A DNA stretch of 26,157 nucleotides from CAYPEL01 sp964409635 (GTDB taxonomy: Bacteria; Pseudomonadota; Gammaproteobacteria; DSM-19610). The DNA lies in NCBI GenBank assembly GCA_964409635.1, contig CAYPEL010000021.1, positions 1-26,157 of the forward strand, in the 5' to 3' direction. Positions within the stretch are counted from its first letter, which is position 1; every line of letters begins with the position of its first letter. The position numbers and the translations under genes were made by a program. The notes under the pieces were generated by a model that searched no databases, was not told the DNA's origin, and saw nothing but the letters and a program-made list of their open reading frames with translations. Shown here one piece after another: positions 1 to 7,526 of the stretch.

Positions 1-73
1 CCCATTGAAAACCGTTCGTTTGTATAATAATAGTAGTTTGACAGGTTTGTGCTCGATTAAAATTATTTATAAA

Positions 74-89
74 AACAGATCTAGCTGTT
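74..89 (-). terminator. Weak hairpin at the nirD stop codon
   Basis: A 5-bp inverted repeat (AACAG / CTGTT, 6-base loop) overlaps the nirD stop codon and is followed on the minus strand by a short T-rich stretch. It could be a weak intrinsic terminator of nirBD, but the stem is short. The remaining 73 bases to the window edge show no gene. Confidence 0.25.
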
Positions 90-446
90 AGGACAGCCTG
101 CATTCGCTGTCAACGACAATAAAATCAAATCACCATCAACTTTAACCGGGTAACTCGCGGCGCAGCCTTCATCCGGCGCAACCGCAGTACCGGAATCCAG
201 TTGTATCTTCCAGTCGTGTAACGGACAGGAAACGCGCTTGCCATGCACAATGCCTTGTGAAAGCGGCCCACCTTTATGTGGACACTCATCGCGCAGTGCA
301 AAGATCTCGTCATCAGCCGTACGGAATACGGCGATATCTCCATCAGTAGTGCGGACCACACGCGCACCCAGTCGCGGTATTTCATCAATTTTACCGATTT
401 CGATCCAGCCGTCCTGCTCGCTCATAATTTCTTCTGCCTGTTGCAT
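81..446 (-). CDS. nirD: Nitrite reductase (NADH) small subunit NirD, Rieske type
   Basis: Small subunit of the cytoplasmic NADH-dependent nitrite reductase, which reduces nitrite to ammonium together with NirB. The 121-residue protein is a single Rieske-fold domain with an intact [2Fe-2S] motif: CPHKGGPL and, 16 residues further, CPLHDW, giving the Cys-X-His and Cys-X2-His ligands. E. coli-type NirD proteins lack these ligands, so this is the cluster-binding form seen in many assimilatory systems. I chose the ATG at 446 because a GAGG lies 8 bases upstream. A TTG at 452 and an ATG at 425 are alternatives. The gene starts 10 bases after the nirB stop and is surely co-transcribed with it. No nitrate reductase gene follows in the remaining 80 bases. 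Confidence 0.93.
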   Translation of the reverse strand: MQQAEEIMSEQDGWIEIGKIDEIPRLGARVVRTTDGDIAVFRTADDEIFALRDECPHKGGPLSQGIVHGKRVSCPLHDWKIQLDSGTAVAPDEGCAASYPVKVDGDLILLSLTANAGCPNS

Positions 447-456
447 GATCAATGCC

Positions 457-2895
457 TCAACTTACCATCTTGATGGGCGTGAATTCGTGTTTGTCCGTCC
501 CTTCGGAGCGGGCCTGCCAGGGGTCGTCCTGGGCAAATTTCTGGGAGTAGAGGAAACGTTCAGCGAGTGCTTTACGCCCGGTGTCATCTTCGACAACTTT
601 GTCCTTAACAAAAGTCAGCCCAACACGTTCAATCCAGGGCGCAGTCCGCTCCAGGTAGTGGGCATCTTCGCGGTATAGCTGCATGAAGGCGGCGGCATAT
701 TCCAGTACTTGTTCTGACGTTTCGACGTGGCAGAGCAGGTCAGTCGCGCGTACTTTGACACCACCGTTACCACCTACGTGTAATTCATAACCGGAATCAA
801 CACAGACGACGCCGAAATCCTTGATAGTCGCTTCTGCACAGTTGCGCGGACAACCCGAGGCAGCCATCTTATATTTGTGGGGTGTCCAGGAACCCCAGGT
901 CATTTTTTCGAGATCAACGCCGAGTTGGGTGGAATCCTGGGTGCCAAACCGGCACCATTCTTTACCGACGCAGGTTTTAACCGTTCGCAGTGCTTTACCG
1001 TAAGCGTGTCCGGATACCAGCCCGGCTTTACTCAGATCTCCCCAGATAACGGGCAGCTCTTCTTTTTTCAAGCCGTACAGGGCGATACGCTGCCCCCCGG
1101 TGACGTGGACGGTTTTTACATTAAACTTTTCGGCGGCATCGGCAATCGCGCGCAGCTCGTCCGGTGTGGTGCCGCCACCCCACATACGGGGAATGACAGA
1201 AAATGTGGCATCCTTTTGGATATTGGCATGCGCGCGTTCGTTGATAAAACGTGACTGCTTATCGTCAATGTATTCGCCAGGCCATTGGCACAGCAGGTAG
1301 TAGTTAAGCGCAGGCCGGCATTTGCTGCAGCCATCCGGTGCTTTCCATTCGAGAAATTCCTGCACAGAGTGTACCGACTTGAGTTCATTCTCACGGATAC
1401 TGGTACGCACTTCGTCGTGGGTGAACTCAGTGCAGCCACATAAAGGTTTTTTGTTGGGTGATTGTGAATAGTCACCGCCCAGGGTATGCGCCAGCAGGGC
1501 TTCAACCAGGCCTGTACAAGATCCGCAGGAGCTGGATGCCTTGGTGTGCATGCGCACATCATCCAGTGTGAAAAGATTTTTCTTGGTAATGGCGTCGACA
1601 ATATCGCCTTTGCAAATACCATTACAGCCACAAATTTCTGCCGTGGCTGACATGGCTGCCACGCGGTTGTCATCACCGTGCCCGGAATCACCAAGGTGTG
1701 CTTGTCCGAACAGCAACTTGTCGCGGATATCGGAAACATCGGTGTTATCACGCATCAATTCGAAGTACCAGGTACCGTCGATGGTATCGCCGTACATCAC
1801 GGCACCCTGGATTACGTTATCTTTGAGGACGACTTTTTTATAAATCCCCAAGCCGGGATCTTGCAGGACAAGCTCCTCGGTGGTTTCGTCACCCTCGAAA
1901 TCACCCGCAGAAAACAAATCAATACCCGTGACTTTTAACTTGGTCGATGTCACTGACCCTTCGTAACGGGCTATACCCAGGTGGGCAAGATGGTTGGCAC
2001 AGACTTTGGCCTGTTCAAACAACGGTGCAACCAGCCCATAGGCCTTGCCACGATGCTGCACGCATTCGCCGACAGAATAAATACGTGGATCAAAAGTTTG
2101 CATAGTATCGTTGACGACAATGCCGCGTTCGCAGTGCAGCCCGATCTTTTCAGCCAGTTCGATGTTGGGTTTGATGCCCACGGCCATGACGACAAGATCC
2201 GCCGGGACTTCCGAACCGTCCTTAAAGCGCACGGCTTCAACTTTATCCTTGCCGGTAATGGCTTCAGTCTGCGCTTCCATCAGGAAATGCAGGCCACGTT
2301 CTTCAAGCGAGGCTTTGAGTAAGGCAGAGGCGGGCTTGTCGAGCTGGCGTTCCATGAGTGAATCGAGTAAGTGCACGACAGTCACTTCCATGCCCTGTTT
2401 CATCAGCCCATTGGCCGCTTCCAGCCCCAGCAGGCCACCGCCGATAACAATGGCCTTGCCGTCGGCTTTTTTTGATGCCGCCAGCATGGTGTCGACGTCA
2501 TTGATATCGCGGAAAGCGATTACCCCTTGCAGGTCGTGCCCGGGCACCGGAATGATGAACGGGTTGGAACCTGTCGCGATGATCAGGCGGTCGTATTTTT
2601 CTTCGGTGCCATCGGATGCGCGTACGATTCGTTGCGCCCGGTTGACGGTTTCGACCCACTTACCTTTGTGCAGGGTGATGCCATTGTCTGCATACCATTG
2701 CTCGTCGTTGAGCATGATTTCGTCAATGGTTTTTTCTCCAGCGAGAACCGGTGACAGTAAAATCCGGTTGTAGTTACCGTAAGGTTCGCCACCGAATACA
2801 GCAATGTCATACTGATCGGGTGAGAGCTTGAGGAGTTCTTCCAGGGTGCGGACACCAGCCATGCCGTTGCCGATTAAAACCAGTTCTTCTTTCAT
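457..2895 (-). CDS. nirB: Nitrite reductase (NADH) large subunit NirB
   Basis: Catalytic subunit of assimilatory nitrite reductase (nitrite + 3 NADH to ammonium) with FAD, Fe-S and siroheme. Domains in order: FAD/NAD oxidoreductase starting with GNGMAG near the N-terminus and a second dinucleotide fold (IVIGGGLLGLEAA); two BFD-like [2Fe-2S] segments (CGCNGICKGD followed by SCGSCTG, then CGCTE followed by CSKC); a ferredoxin-like half-domain; and the siroheme/4Fe-4S domain, with its ligands in CVGKEWC and GCPRNC. The length of about 812 residues is normal for the family. The ATG at 2895 is preferred because GGAAG lies 6 bases upstream; a GTG at 2907 would add four residues. A sigma-54-type promoter lies just upstream, which indicates nitrogen-status control rather than respiratory control. 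Confidence 0.96.
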   Translation of the reverse strand: MKEELVLIGNGMAGVRTLEELLKLSPDQYDIAVFGGEPYGNYNRILLSPVLAGEKTIDEIMLNDEQWYADNGITLHKGKWVETVNRAQRIVRASDGTEEKYDRLIIATGSNPFIIPVPGHDLQGVIAFRDINDVDTMLAASKKADGKAIVIGGGLLGLEAANGLMKQGMEVTVVHLLDSLMERQLDKPASALLKASLEERGLHFLMEAQTEAITGKDKVEAVRFKDGSEVPADLVVMAVGIKPNIELAEKIGLHCERGIVVNDTMQTFDPRIYSVGECVQHRGKAYGLVAPLFEQAKVCANHLAHLGIARYEGSVTSTKLKVTGIDLFSAGDFEGDETTEELVLQDPGLGIYKKVVLKDNVIQGAVMYGDTIDGTWYFELMRDNTDVSDIRDKLLFGQAHLGDSGHGDDNRVAAMSATAEICGCNGICKGDIVDAITKKNLFTLDDVRMHTKASSSCGSCTGLVEALLAHTLGGDYSQSPNKKPLCGCTEFTHDEVRTSIRENELKSVHSVQEFLEWKAPDGCSKCRPALNYYLLCQWPGEYIDDKQSRFINERAHANIQKDATFSVIPRMWGGGTTPDELRAIADAAEKFNVKTVHVTGGQRIALYGLKKEELPVIWGDLSKAGLVSGHAYGKALRTVKTCVGKEWCRFGTQDSTQLGVDLEKMTWGSWTPHKYKMAASGCPRNCAEATIKDFGVVCVDSGYELHVGGNGGVKVRATDLLCHVETSEQVLEYAAAFMQLYREDAHYLERTAPWIERVGLTFVKDKVVEDDTGRKALAERFLYSQKFAQDDPWQARSEGTDKHEFTPIKMVS

Positions 2896-2930
2896 GGTAT
2901 CTTCCACAGTGTGTTCATATCTATAGATTT

Positions 2931-2946
2931 AGCAAGCAGCATGCCA
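2931..2946 (-). promoter_or_regulatory. Sigma-54 promoter of nirBD
   Basis: The minus strand reads TGGCATGCTGCTTGC, a close match to the -24/-12 sigma-54 consensus with GG and GC separated by the required 10 bases. The start of transcription would be near 2921, giving a leader of about 26 bases before the nirB ATG at 2895. The position and match are seen directly; sigma-54 use is inferred. Confidence 0.75.
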
Positions 2947-3032
2947 GAGGTATTCTTTACAATTTAGTACATTGTATTCAATAGGTTGGGCATAGACTTG
3001 TGGATGACGGCCGGGCCGGACCCGGTGTACCC

Positions 3033-3047
3033 GCACTATATTAGTGC
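3033..3047. promoter_or_regulatory. NtrC-type dyad between nirB and the nitrate transporter
   Basis: GCACTATATTAGTGC is a perfect inverted repeat of the GCAC-N7-GTGC form typical of NtrC enhancer sites. It lies about 90 bp upstream of the nirB -24 element and about 240 bp upstream of the transporter's -24 element, both workable enhancer distances. I found no second strong copy nearby, although NtrC sites often come in pairs. Confidence 0.6.
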
Positions 3048-3287
3048 ATTATAATAAACAAATGCCCCAGCATAGCGCGGTTGATGCCGAAAATACCTGT
3101 CCGCAGCCCAGTTTATTATTTCTCTGTACCTGTTTGGGCAAGAAAATTTTAATCTTTCCAGAATCCGTTTTATGTCACCTGAGCCTAGCAATAACAGGCA
3201 GTTAAACCGCATATCGATCAATCTGCTGTGATGCGTAAGCCACTAAAGTAATAAATCAAAGAAAGATAATTGCACAATAAATTTACA

Positions 3288-3303
3288 TGGCACAGCTCTT
3301 GCT
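3288..3303 (+). promoter_or_regulatory. Sigma-54 promoter of the nitrate/nitrite transporter
   Basis: TGGCACAGCTCTTGCT matches the sigma-54 -24/-12 consensus essentially perfectly. Transcription would start near 3314 and give a leader of about 28 bases to the ATG at 3342. It also argues against the in-frame TTG at 3270 as start codon, because that codon lies upstream of this promoter. Confidence 0.8.
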
Positions 3304-3341
3304 CAACGGTGGTTAACCATCATTGTACGGGCAATATCGCT

Positions 3342-4811
3342 ATGCAAGAGTCAAAATTTGGCTTGTTATCATTTCAGGGCAAGACACGTATTTTACACCT
3401 GTCCTGGATAGCCTTTTTTCTGACCTTTCTGATGTGGTTTAGCCATGCGCCATTACTCGCGGCCATGCGTGAAACGCTGGGGCTGACTGACCAGCAAATT
3501 AAAACCTTGTTGATTCTGAACGTCGCGTTGACCATTCCGGCGCGTATCGTGGTAGGTATGTTGGTGGATGCCTTTGGTCCGCGGCGTATGTTCACCCTGC
3601 TTTTATTTGTTTCCAGCCTGCTGTGCTTTGGCTTTGCCCTGGCGGATACTTACGAACGTCTGGCGTTGATGCGCTTTTTGATGGGTTTTACAGGTGCCGG
3701 GTTTGTGATTGGTATCCGTATGATCAGTGAATGGTATCCCGCTAAACAGGTGGGTGTCGCCGAAGGTATCTACGGTGGCTGGGGGAATTTTGGTTCGGCC
3801 GCAGCGGCACTCAGCCTTCCAGGCGTTGCGCTGTTTTTTGGTGGGGATAACGGCTGGCGCTACGCGATTGCACTGACCGGTGCGCTGTCGCTGGTCTATG
3901 CAGTCTTCTATTTTTTCATGGTCTCTGATACCCCTAAAGGTTCGACGTATTTCAAACCCAAGCGGAATGGGGCCATGGAGGTGACCAGTAAAGGCGATTT
4001 TTTCCTCTACCTGGTGATGAATATCCCTATGTATGCAGCACTTGCTGTGCTCGCCTGGAAGTTGAGTCCGGCGAATCTCGGTATGCTGGATCAGACTGTG
4101 TCGATGGCCATTTATGCGCTGCTGGCCGGCATGTATTTATTTCAAACGGTGCGCATTTACCAAATTAACAAACATGTTTTCAGTAAGGAAGTACCCGAAA
4201 TCGAACGTTATAAGTTCAAGCAGGTGGCAGTGTTGAACCTGGCTTACATGGTGACATTCGGTTCTGAACTTGCCGTTGTGTCAATGTTACCCCTGTTTTT
4301 TATGGATACCTTTGAACTTACAGCAGTATCGGCCGGTATGATTGCTTCGGTCTTTGCCGGCCTGAACCTTGTTATGCGGCCAGCAGGTGGATTGATCAGT
4401 GATAAATTTGGCCGCAAAATTTCCCTGGTGGTGATCCTCGCTGGTTTGTCTCTCGGTTATATACTGATGAGCGCCATGAATGCAGAATGGTCCATCGCGC
4501 TTGTGGTTGCGGTGACGATATTCTGTTCCCTGTTTGTGAATGCAGGTAATGGCGCGGTCTTTGCCGTTGTGCCTTTGGTCAAGCGGCGCATGACCGGGCA
4601 AATTGCGGGTATGTCGGGTGCGTATGGTAACGTGGGTGCGGTGATATTTTTAACGGTACTTTCGTTTGTCTCAACTGAACTGTTTTTCCTGGTGATTGCC
4701 GGTGCAGCCATATTTTCTTTATTGGCGGTTGCCTTTTTTATGGAAGAACCCAAAGGGCACATGGCTGAGATCCTGCCTGACGGCACGGTACAGATGATTG
4801 AGGTTTCATAA
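3342..4811 (+). CDS. NarK/NasA-family MFS nitrate/nitrite transporter
   Basis: Inner-membrane major facilitator of the nitrate/nitrite porter family, importing nitrate or nitrite for assimilation. The 489-residue protein begins with a conserved opening helix (LSWIAFFLTFLMWFSHAPL). It carries nitrate-signature glycine-rich segments, GFTGAGFVIGIRM in the N-terminal half and FVNAGNGAVFAVVPL in the C-terminal half. The MFS loop motif appears as GMLVDAFGPRR and GLISDKFGRK. About twelve membrane segments can be counted. The ATG at 3342 is chosen over the TTG at 3270 because the sigma-54 promoter lies between them. The gene is divergent from nirBD and followed by a kinase/phosphatase gene, an arrangement I recall from nasA loci of Pseudomonas. 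The name could be nasA or narK. Confidence 0.92.
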   Translation: MQESKFGLLSFQGKTRILHLSWIAFFLTFLMWFSHAPLLAAMRETLGLTDQQIKTLLILNVALTIPARIVVGMLVDAFGPRRMFTLLLFVSSLLCFGFALADTYERLALMRFLMGFTGAGFVIGIRMISEWYPAKQVGVAEGIYGGWGNFGSAAAALSLPGVALFFGGDNGWRYAIALTGALSLVYAVFYFFMVSDTPKGSTYFKPKRNGAMEVTSKGDFFLYLVMNIPMYAALAVLAWKLSPANLGMLDQTVSMAIYALLAGMYLFQTVRIYQINKHVFSKEVPEIERYKFKQVAVLNLAYMVTFGSELAVVSMLPLFFMDTFELTAVSAGMIASVFAGLNLVMRPAGGLISDKFGRKISLVVILAGLSLGYILMSAMNAEWSIALVVAVTIFCSLFVNAGNGAVFAVVPLVKRRMTGQIAGMSGAYGNVGAVIFLTVLSFVSTELFFLVIAGAAIFSLLAVAFFMEEPKGHMAEILPDGTVQMIEVS

Positions 4812-4819
4812 TTACTCGT

Positions 4820-4874
4820 AGGAGCAGTCTTAACCGCGATGGCCGTCAAACTGATCGCAATTGAAACCGCTCCT
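4820..4874. repeat. REP-like imperfect palindrome
   Basis: Two 21-base arms (4820-4840 and 4854-4874) are inverted copies matching at 16 of 21 positions around a 13-base loop. The left arm starts AGGAGCAGTCTTAACCGCGAT. This resembles the GTAGGAGC-type repetitive extragenic palindromes common in gammaproteobacteria. It sits between the transporter and kinase genes and could attenuate or stabilise the transcript. Family membership is from memory and no second copy was seen in the window. Confidence 0.6.
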
Positions 4875-4906
4875 TGTATCTCTCTCGATAGGCTAAACTG
4901 CATTCC

Positions 4907-6604
4907 ATGCCCGAACTTACCATCATTGCCGCTCAACATTCCGAAGCCGGTATTAAAGATAACAATGATGACTCCTGCGGCATCCGTATTCCTAATGATG
5001 CATCGCTAAGAACCAAGGGGATTGCGGCCGTCATCGCCGATGGCATGAGTGGCAGTGAAGCGGGGCGGGAGGCCGCCGATGCCTGTGTGCAGGGCTTCCT
5101 GAATGATTACTTCAGTACGCCGGAATCCTGGACAGTTAAAACCTCGGGTGAAAAAATTCTTGGCGCTCTGAACCGGTGGCTCTACAGTCAGGGGCATCAA
5201 AAATACGATTCCCCCAAAGGCCTGGTGACAACGTTGAGTGCGTTGGTTATCAAATCCAACACACTCTATTTGTTTCACGTTGGCGATACCCGCATTTACC
5301 GCTTGCGCGGCGATGAGTTTGAACAGCTGACGAACGACCATCGTGTCACTGTCAGCAGTGACAAGACCTATCTCAGCCGTGCAATGGGCATAGATCCACA
5401 TATTGATATTGACTATCGCGCACTTAATGTCGAGCAAAAAGACATTTATCTGTTGACAACGGATGGAATCCACGATTTCGTCGATGATGTGACCCTGAAG
5501 CGGCTCATGGTAGAGCACGCTAAATCACCTGAAACCGGTGTCGGTGCAATACTCCGTAAGGCGAAAACTTTAGCTAGCAACGACAACCTGACAGCGCAAC
5601 TATTACGCGTCGAACACTTGCCCAATCTTGATGAAAATGAATTTTACCGGGAACTGACCGAACTGCCGTTTCCTCCGCCACTGGAATCCGGCATGGTGCT
5701 CGATGGTTACCGCATCCTGCGTGAGCTGCACGCCAGTAAACGCACCCAGATTTACCTGGCGCTGGACACCGAAACCGGACACAAGGTGGTGCTCAAAACA
5801 CCTTCTGTTAATTACGAAGACGACCCGGCTTATATCGACCAGTTTTTACACGAGGAGTGGGTCGGACAACGCTTGAATAATGCGCACATCCTCAAGGTCA
5901 TTGCGCCACATGGGCGGCGGCAGTGTGTGTATTATGTTACCGAATACATTGAAGGGCAGACATTACGTCAATGGATGCACGATAACCCGGATGCGGATTT
6001 CAGTGAAGTAAGAAAGATTGCTGAGCAGATCGCTTCCGGATTACGCGCCATGCACCGCCAGGAAATGATTCATCAGGATCTAAAGCCTGAAAACATCATG
6101 ATCGACGAACACGGCGTGGTTAAAATTATTGATTTCGGTTCTACCAAAATTGCCGGTATCGAGGAAATCAGCACTCCGATTAGTCGTGACAATCTGTTGG
6201 GTACCCGTAACTATTCCGCGCCAGAATATCTGAAAGACCACCCGGGCAGTAATCGCTCTGATATTTTTTCGCTTGGAGTTATTGTCTATGAAATGTTGTG
6301 TGGCGGGCTTCCCTATAAGAAGGAATTGACAGCAAAGAATTTAAAAAAGTTGAAATATGTGCCTGCTACAGACCAAAACAGTTCGATACCCAGCTGGATT
6401 GATGGCGCATTACGTAAAGCGGTATCGATAAGTCCTGAACGCCGTCACGCGTTGTTATCTGAATTTATTTATGAGTTATCACACCCCAACCCACAGTATT
6501 TAAAACAGGGTCAACAACCTCTAATGGAACGTAATCCAACTGCCTTTTGGCGTGGGCTGGCGCTTTTCTTTTTTCTGACGACACTGGTTGCGTTAGTTAT
6601 TTAA
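4907..6604 (+). CDS. PP2C phosphatase / Ser-Thr protein kinase fusion, membrane-anchored
   Basis: The first 240 residues or so form a PP2C phosphatase. The metal-binding aspartates are in NNDDSCG, ADGMSGSEAG, TTDGIHDF and SNDNLTAQ, and all appear intact. From about residue 265 a Hanks-type kinase follows, with the VVLK lysine, HQDLKPEN catalytic loop, IDFGST metal-binding motif, SAPEY and SDIFSLG. The glycine-rich loop is degenerate (ELHASKRTQ, no GXGXXG) and HRD is HQD. The last 20 residues or so form one hydrophobic helix, so the enzyme is probably tail-anchored with both domains in the cytoplasm. Such fusions accompany nitrate transporters in other proteobacteria. Its substrate is unknown; the adjacent transporter is an obvious candidate (inference). 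It starts 95 bases after the transporter and is probably co-transcribed. Confidence 0.9.
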   Translation: MPELTIIAAQHSEAGIKDNNDDSCGIRIPNDASLRTKGIAAVIADGMSGSEAGREAADACVQGFLNDYFSTPESWTVKTSGEKILGALNRWLYSQGHQKYDSPKGLVTTLSALVIKSNTLYLFHVGDTRIYRLRGDEFEQLTNDHRVTVSSDKTYLSRAMGIDPHIDIDYRALNVEQKDIYLLTTDGIHDFVDDVTLKRLMVEHAKSPETGVGAILRKAKTLASNDNLTAQLLRVEHLPNLDENEFYRELTELPFPPPLESGMVLDGYRILRELHASKRTQIYLALDTETGHKVVLKTPSVNYEDDPAYIDQFLHEEWVGQRLNNAHILKVIAPHGRRQCVYYVTEYIEGQTLRQWMHDNPDADFSEVRKIAEQIASGLRAMHRQEMIHQDLKPENIMIDEHGVVKIIDFGSTKIAGIEEISTPISRDNLLGTRNYSAPEYLKDHPGSNRSDIFSLGVIVYEMLCGGLPYKKELTAKNLKKLKYVPATDQNSSIPSWIDGALRKAVSISPERRHALLSEFIYELSHPNPQYLKQGQQPLMERNPTAFWRGLALFFFLTTLVALVI

Positions 6605-6605
6605 C

Positions 6606-6697
6606 CTGGGTTCTCTGATTAATTCGTGGAAACCACGCCTACAGTATTTGTACCTTTCGCAAGAACAAGGTATGTGAATAAATCAGAGGCTCCCCAG
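6606..6697. repeat. Cruciform-forming spacer between convergent genes
   Basis: An outer imperfect stem (6606-6625 with 6676-6697, sharing CTCTGATT and ATTC blocks) encloses two perfect hairpins: CGTGG-AAA-CCACG at 6625-6637 and TACCTT / AAGGTA at 6651-6656 and 6667-6672. It lies between the ends of the kinase and LuxR genes, so it may be a bidirectional terminator. It lacks a clear T-run and its layout also fits a small non-autonomous palindromic element. Confidence 0.5.
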
Positions 6698-6700
6698 AAA

Positions 6701-7492
6701 TCAGTTTTTCGCCCCCACACTTACCAGGCGGCGTTCCAGTCCACTTCTCAGCAACAGCGACAGGTCTTCCACAGGGCTGATGTGGTCAAACGCTGCGAGT
6801 ATTAGCTGATTGCGATTGGCAACTTTAAACTTTTTGAACAGCTTGGCCAGGTGCATTTTAACGCCCTGGTGTGAAAGGTGGACTTGTTCAGCAATCTGCT
6901 TGATCGCCAGTCCCTTAATTACCTGACACAGTATTTCTATTTCACGCTTGGTCAACATATCGCAAAGCTTATCGATATTTTCGAAAAACTGCGCTTCTAC
7001 AATTTTATCCATACCTTGCTGTGTAGAAATAAAACGCTGCATAATATGGCGCTCAATCCAGCTGTTACCCGCCAGTACTGTATCCAGTGCGGCTTTGATA
7101 TGCTCGCCGTTCATGCGCTCATTGATATAGCCGTGCACACCGGCGCGAACCAGACGGTATAAATGTTCGTCATCCATTTCCTTGCCGAAAACAAGGATGC
7201 GGATTTGTGGATATTCTTCCATGATAGTTTGGATAAAGCGTTCCAGCGGGTCACGCAGGGCTTCATTCTGGATCATCAGCACATCTGGCTCTGTGGCCAC
7301 AAACTTCGCCATGCAGGCGTCACCCGGTTCGACACAGGAAATAAGAAAATTGTCATTGTGACCGGTAAGCATGCTAACGAGCGCATCGATTGAAAAATCT
7401 TGATGTCCTACGATGAAGATTTTCTTTTTTTTATAGGTGGTCGAGAAATCAACTGGTGTGATATCGCTCGCGATTCCATGTGCATTATTCAT
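6701..7492 (-). CDS. LuxR/NarL-family regulator with a degenerate receiver domain
   Basis: A 263-residue protein with the NarL/FixJ layout. A receiver-like domain spans residues 23-140 and a LuxR-type helix-turn-helix spans about 178-235 (LTKREIEIL, GLAIKQIAEQVHLSHQGVKMHLAKLFKKF). The residues needed for phosphorylation are missing. The acidic pair is VGHQ instead of VDDH, the phospho-acceptor position in PDVLMIQ is Gln75, the Thr/Ser switch position is Gly, and the conserved Lys is not present in GYINERM. It is therefore unlikely to be a normal phospho-regulated response regulator and may respond to a ligand or act by amount alone. A strong AAGGGGGAG precedes the ATG at 7492. It is the last gene of the thiosulfate-oxidation run, 34 bases after the barrel gene, and no histidine kinase sits beside it. 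Confidence 0.88.
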   Translation of the reverse strand: MNNAHGIASDITPVDFSTTYKKKKIFIVGHQDFSIDALVSMLTGHNDNFLISCVEPGDACMAKFVATEPDVLMIQNEALRDPLERFIQTIMEEYPQIRILVFGKEMDDEHLYRLVRAGVHGYINERMNGEHIKAALDTVLAGNSWIERHIMQRFISTQQGMDKIVEAQFFENIDKLCDMLTKREIEILCQVIKGLAIKQIAEQVHLSHQGVKMHLAKLFKKFKVANRNQLILAAFDHISPVEDLSLLLRSGLERRLVSVGAKN

Positions 7493-7526
7493 ACTGCTCC
7501 CCCTTACAACTAAATATCAGTCTTGT

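Noticed and set aside
1116..1751. Minus-strand 211-codon frame inside nirB
   Set aside because: It overlaps nirB in another frame on the same strand, and its translation shows no family motifs.
2111..2773. Plus-strand open frame of 220 codons opposite nirB
   Set aside because: It lies entirely within nirB, whose protein has clear cofactor motifs throughout. The plus-strand translation is Ser/Arg/Met-rich with no recognisable domain.
3270..3341. N-terminal extension of the nitrate transporter from a TTG codon
   Set aside because: The TTG is upstream of a near-perfect sigma-54 promoter, and the extra residues are not transporter-like. The ATG at 3342 fits better.
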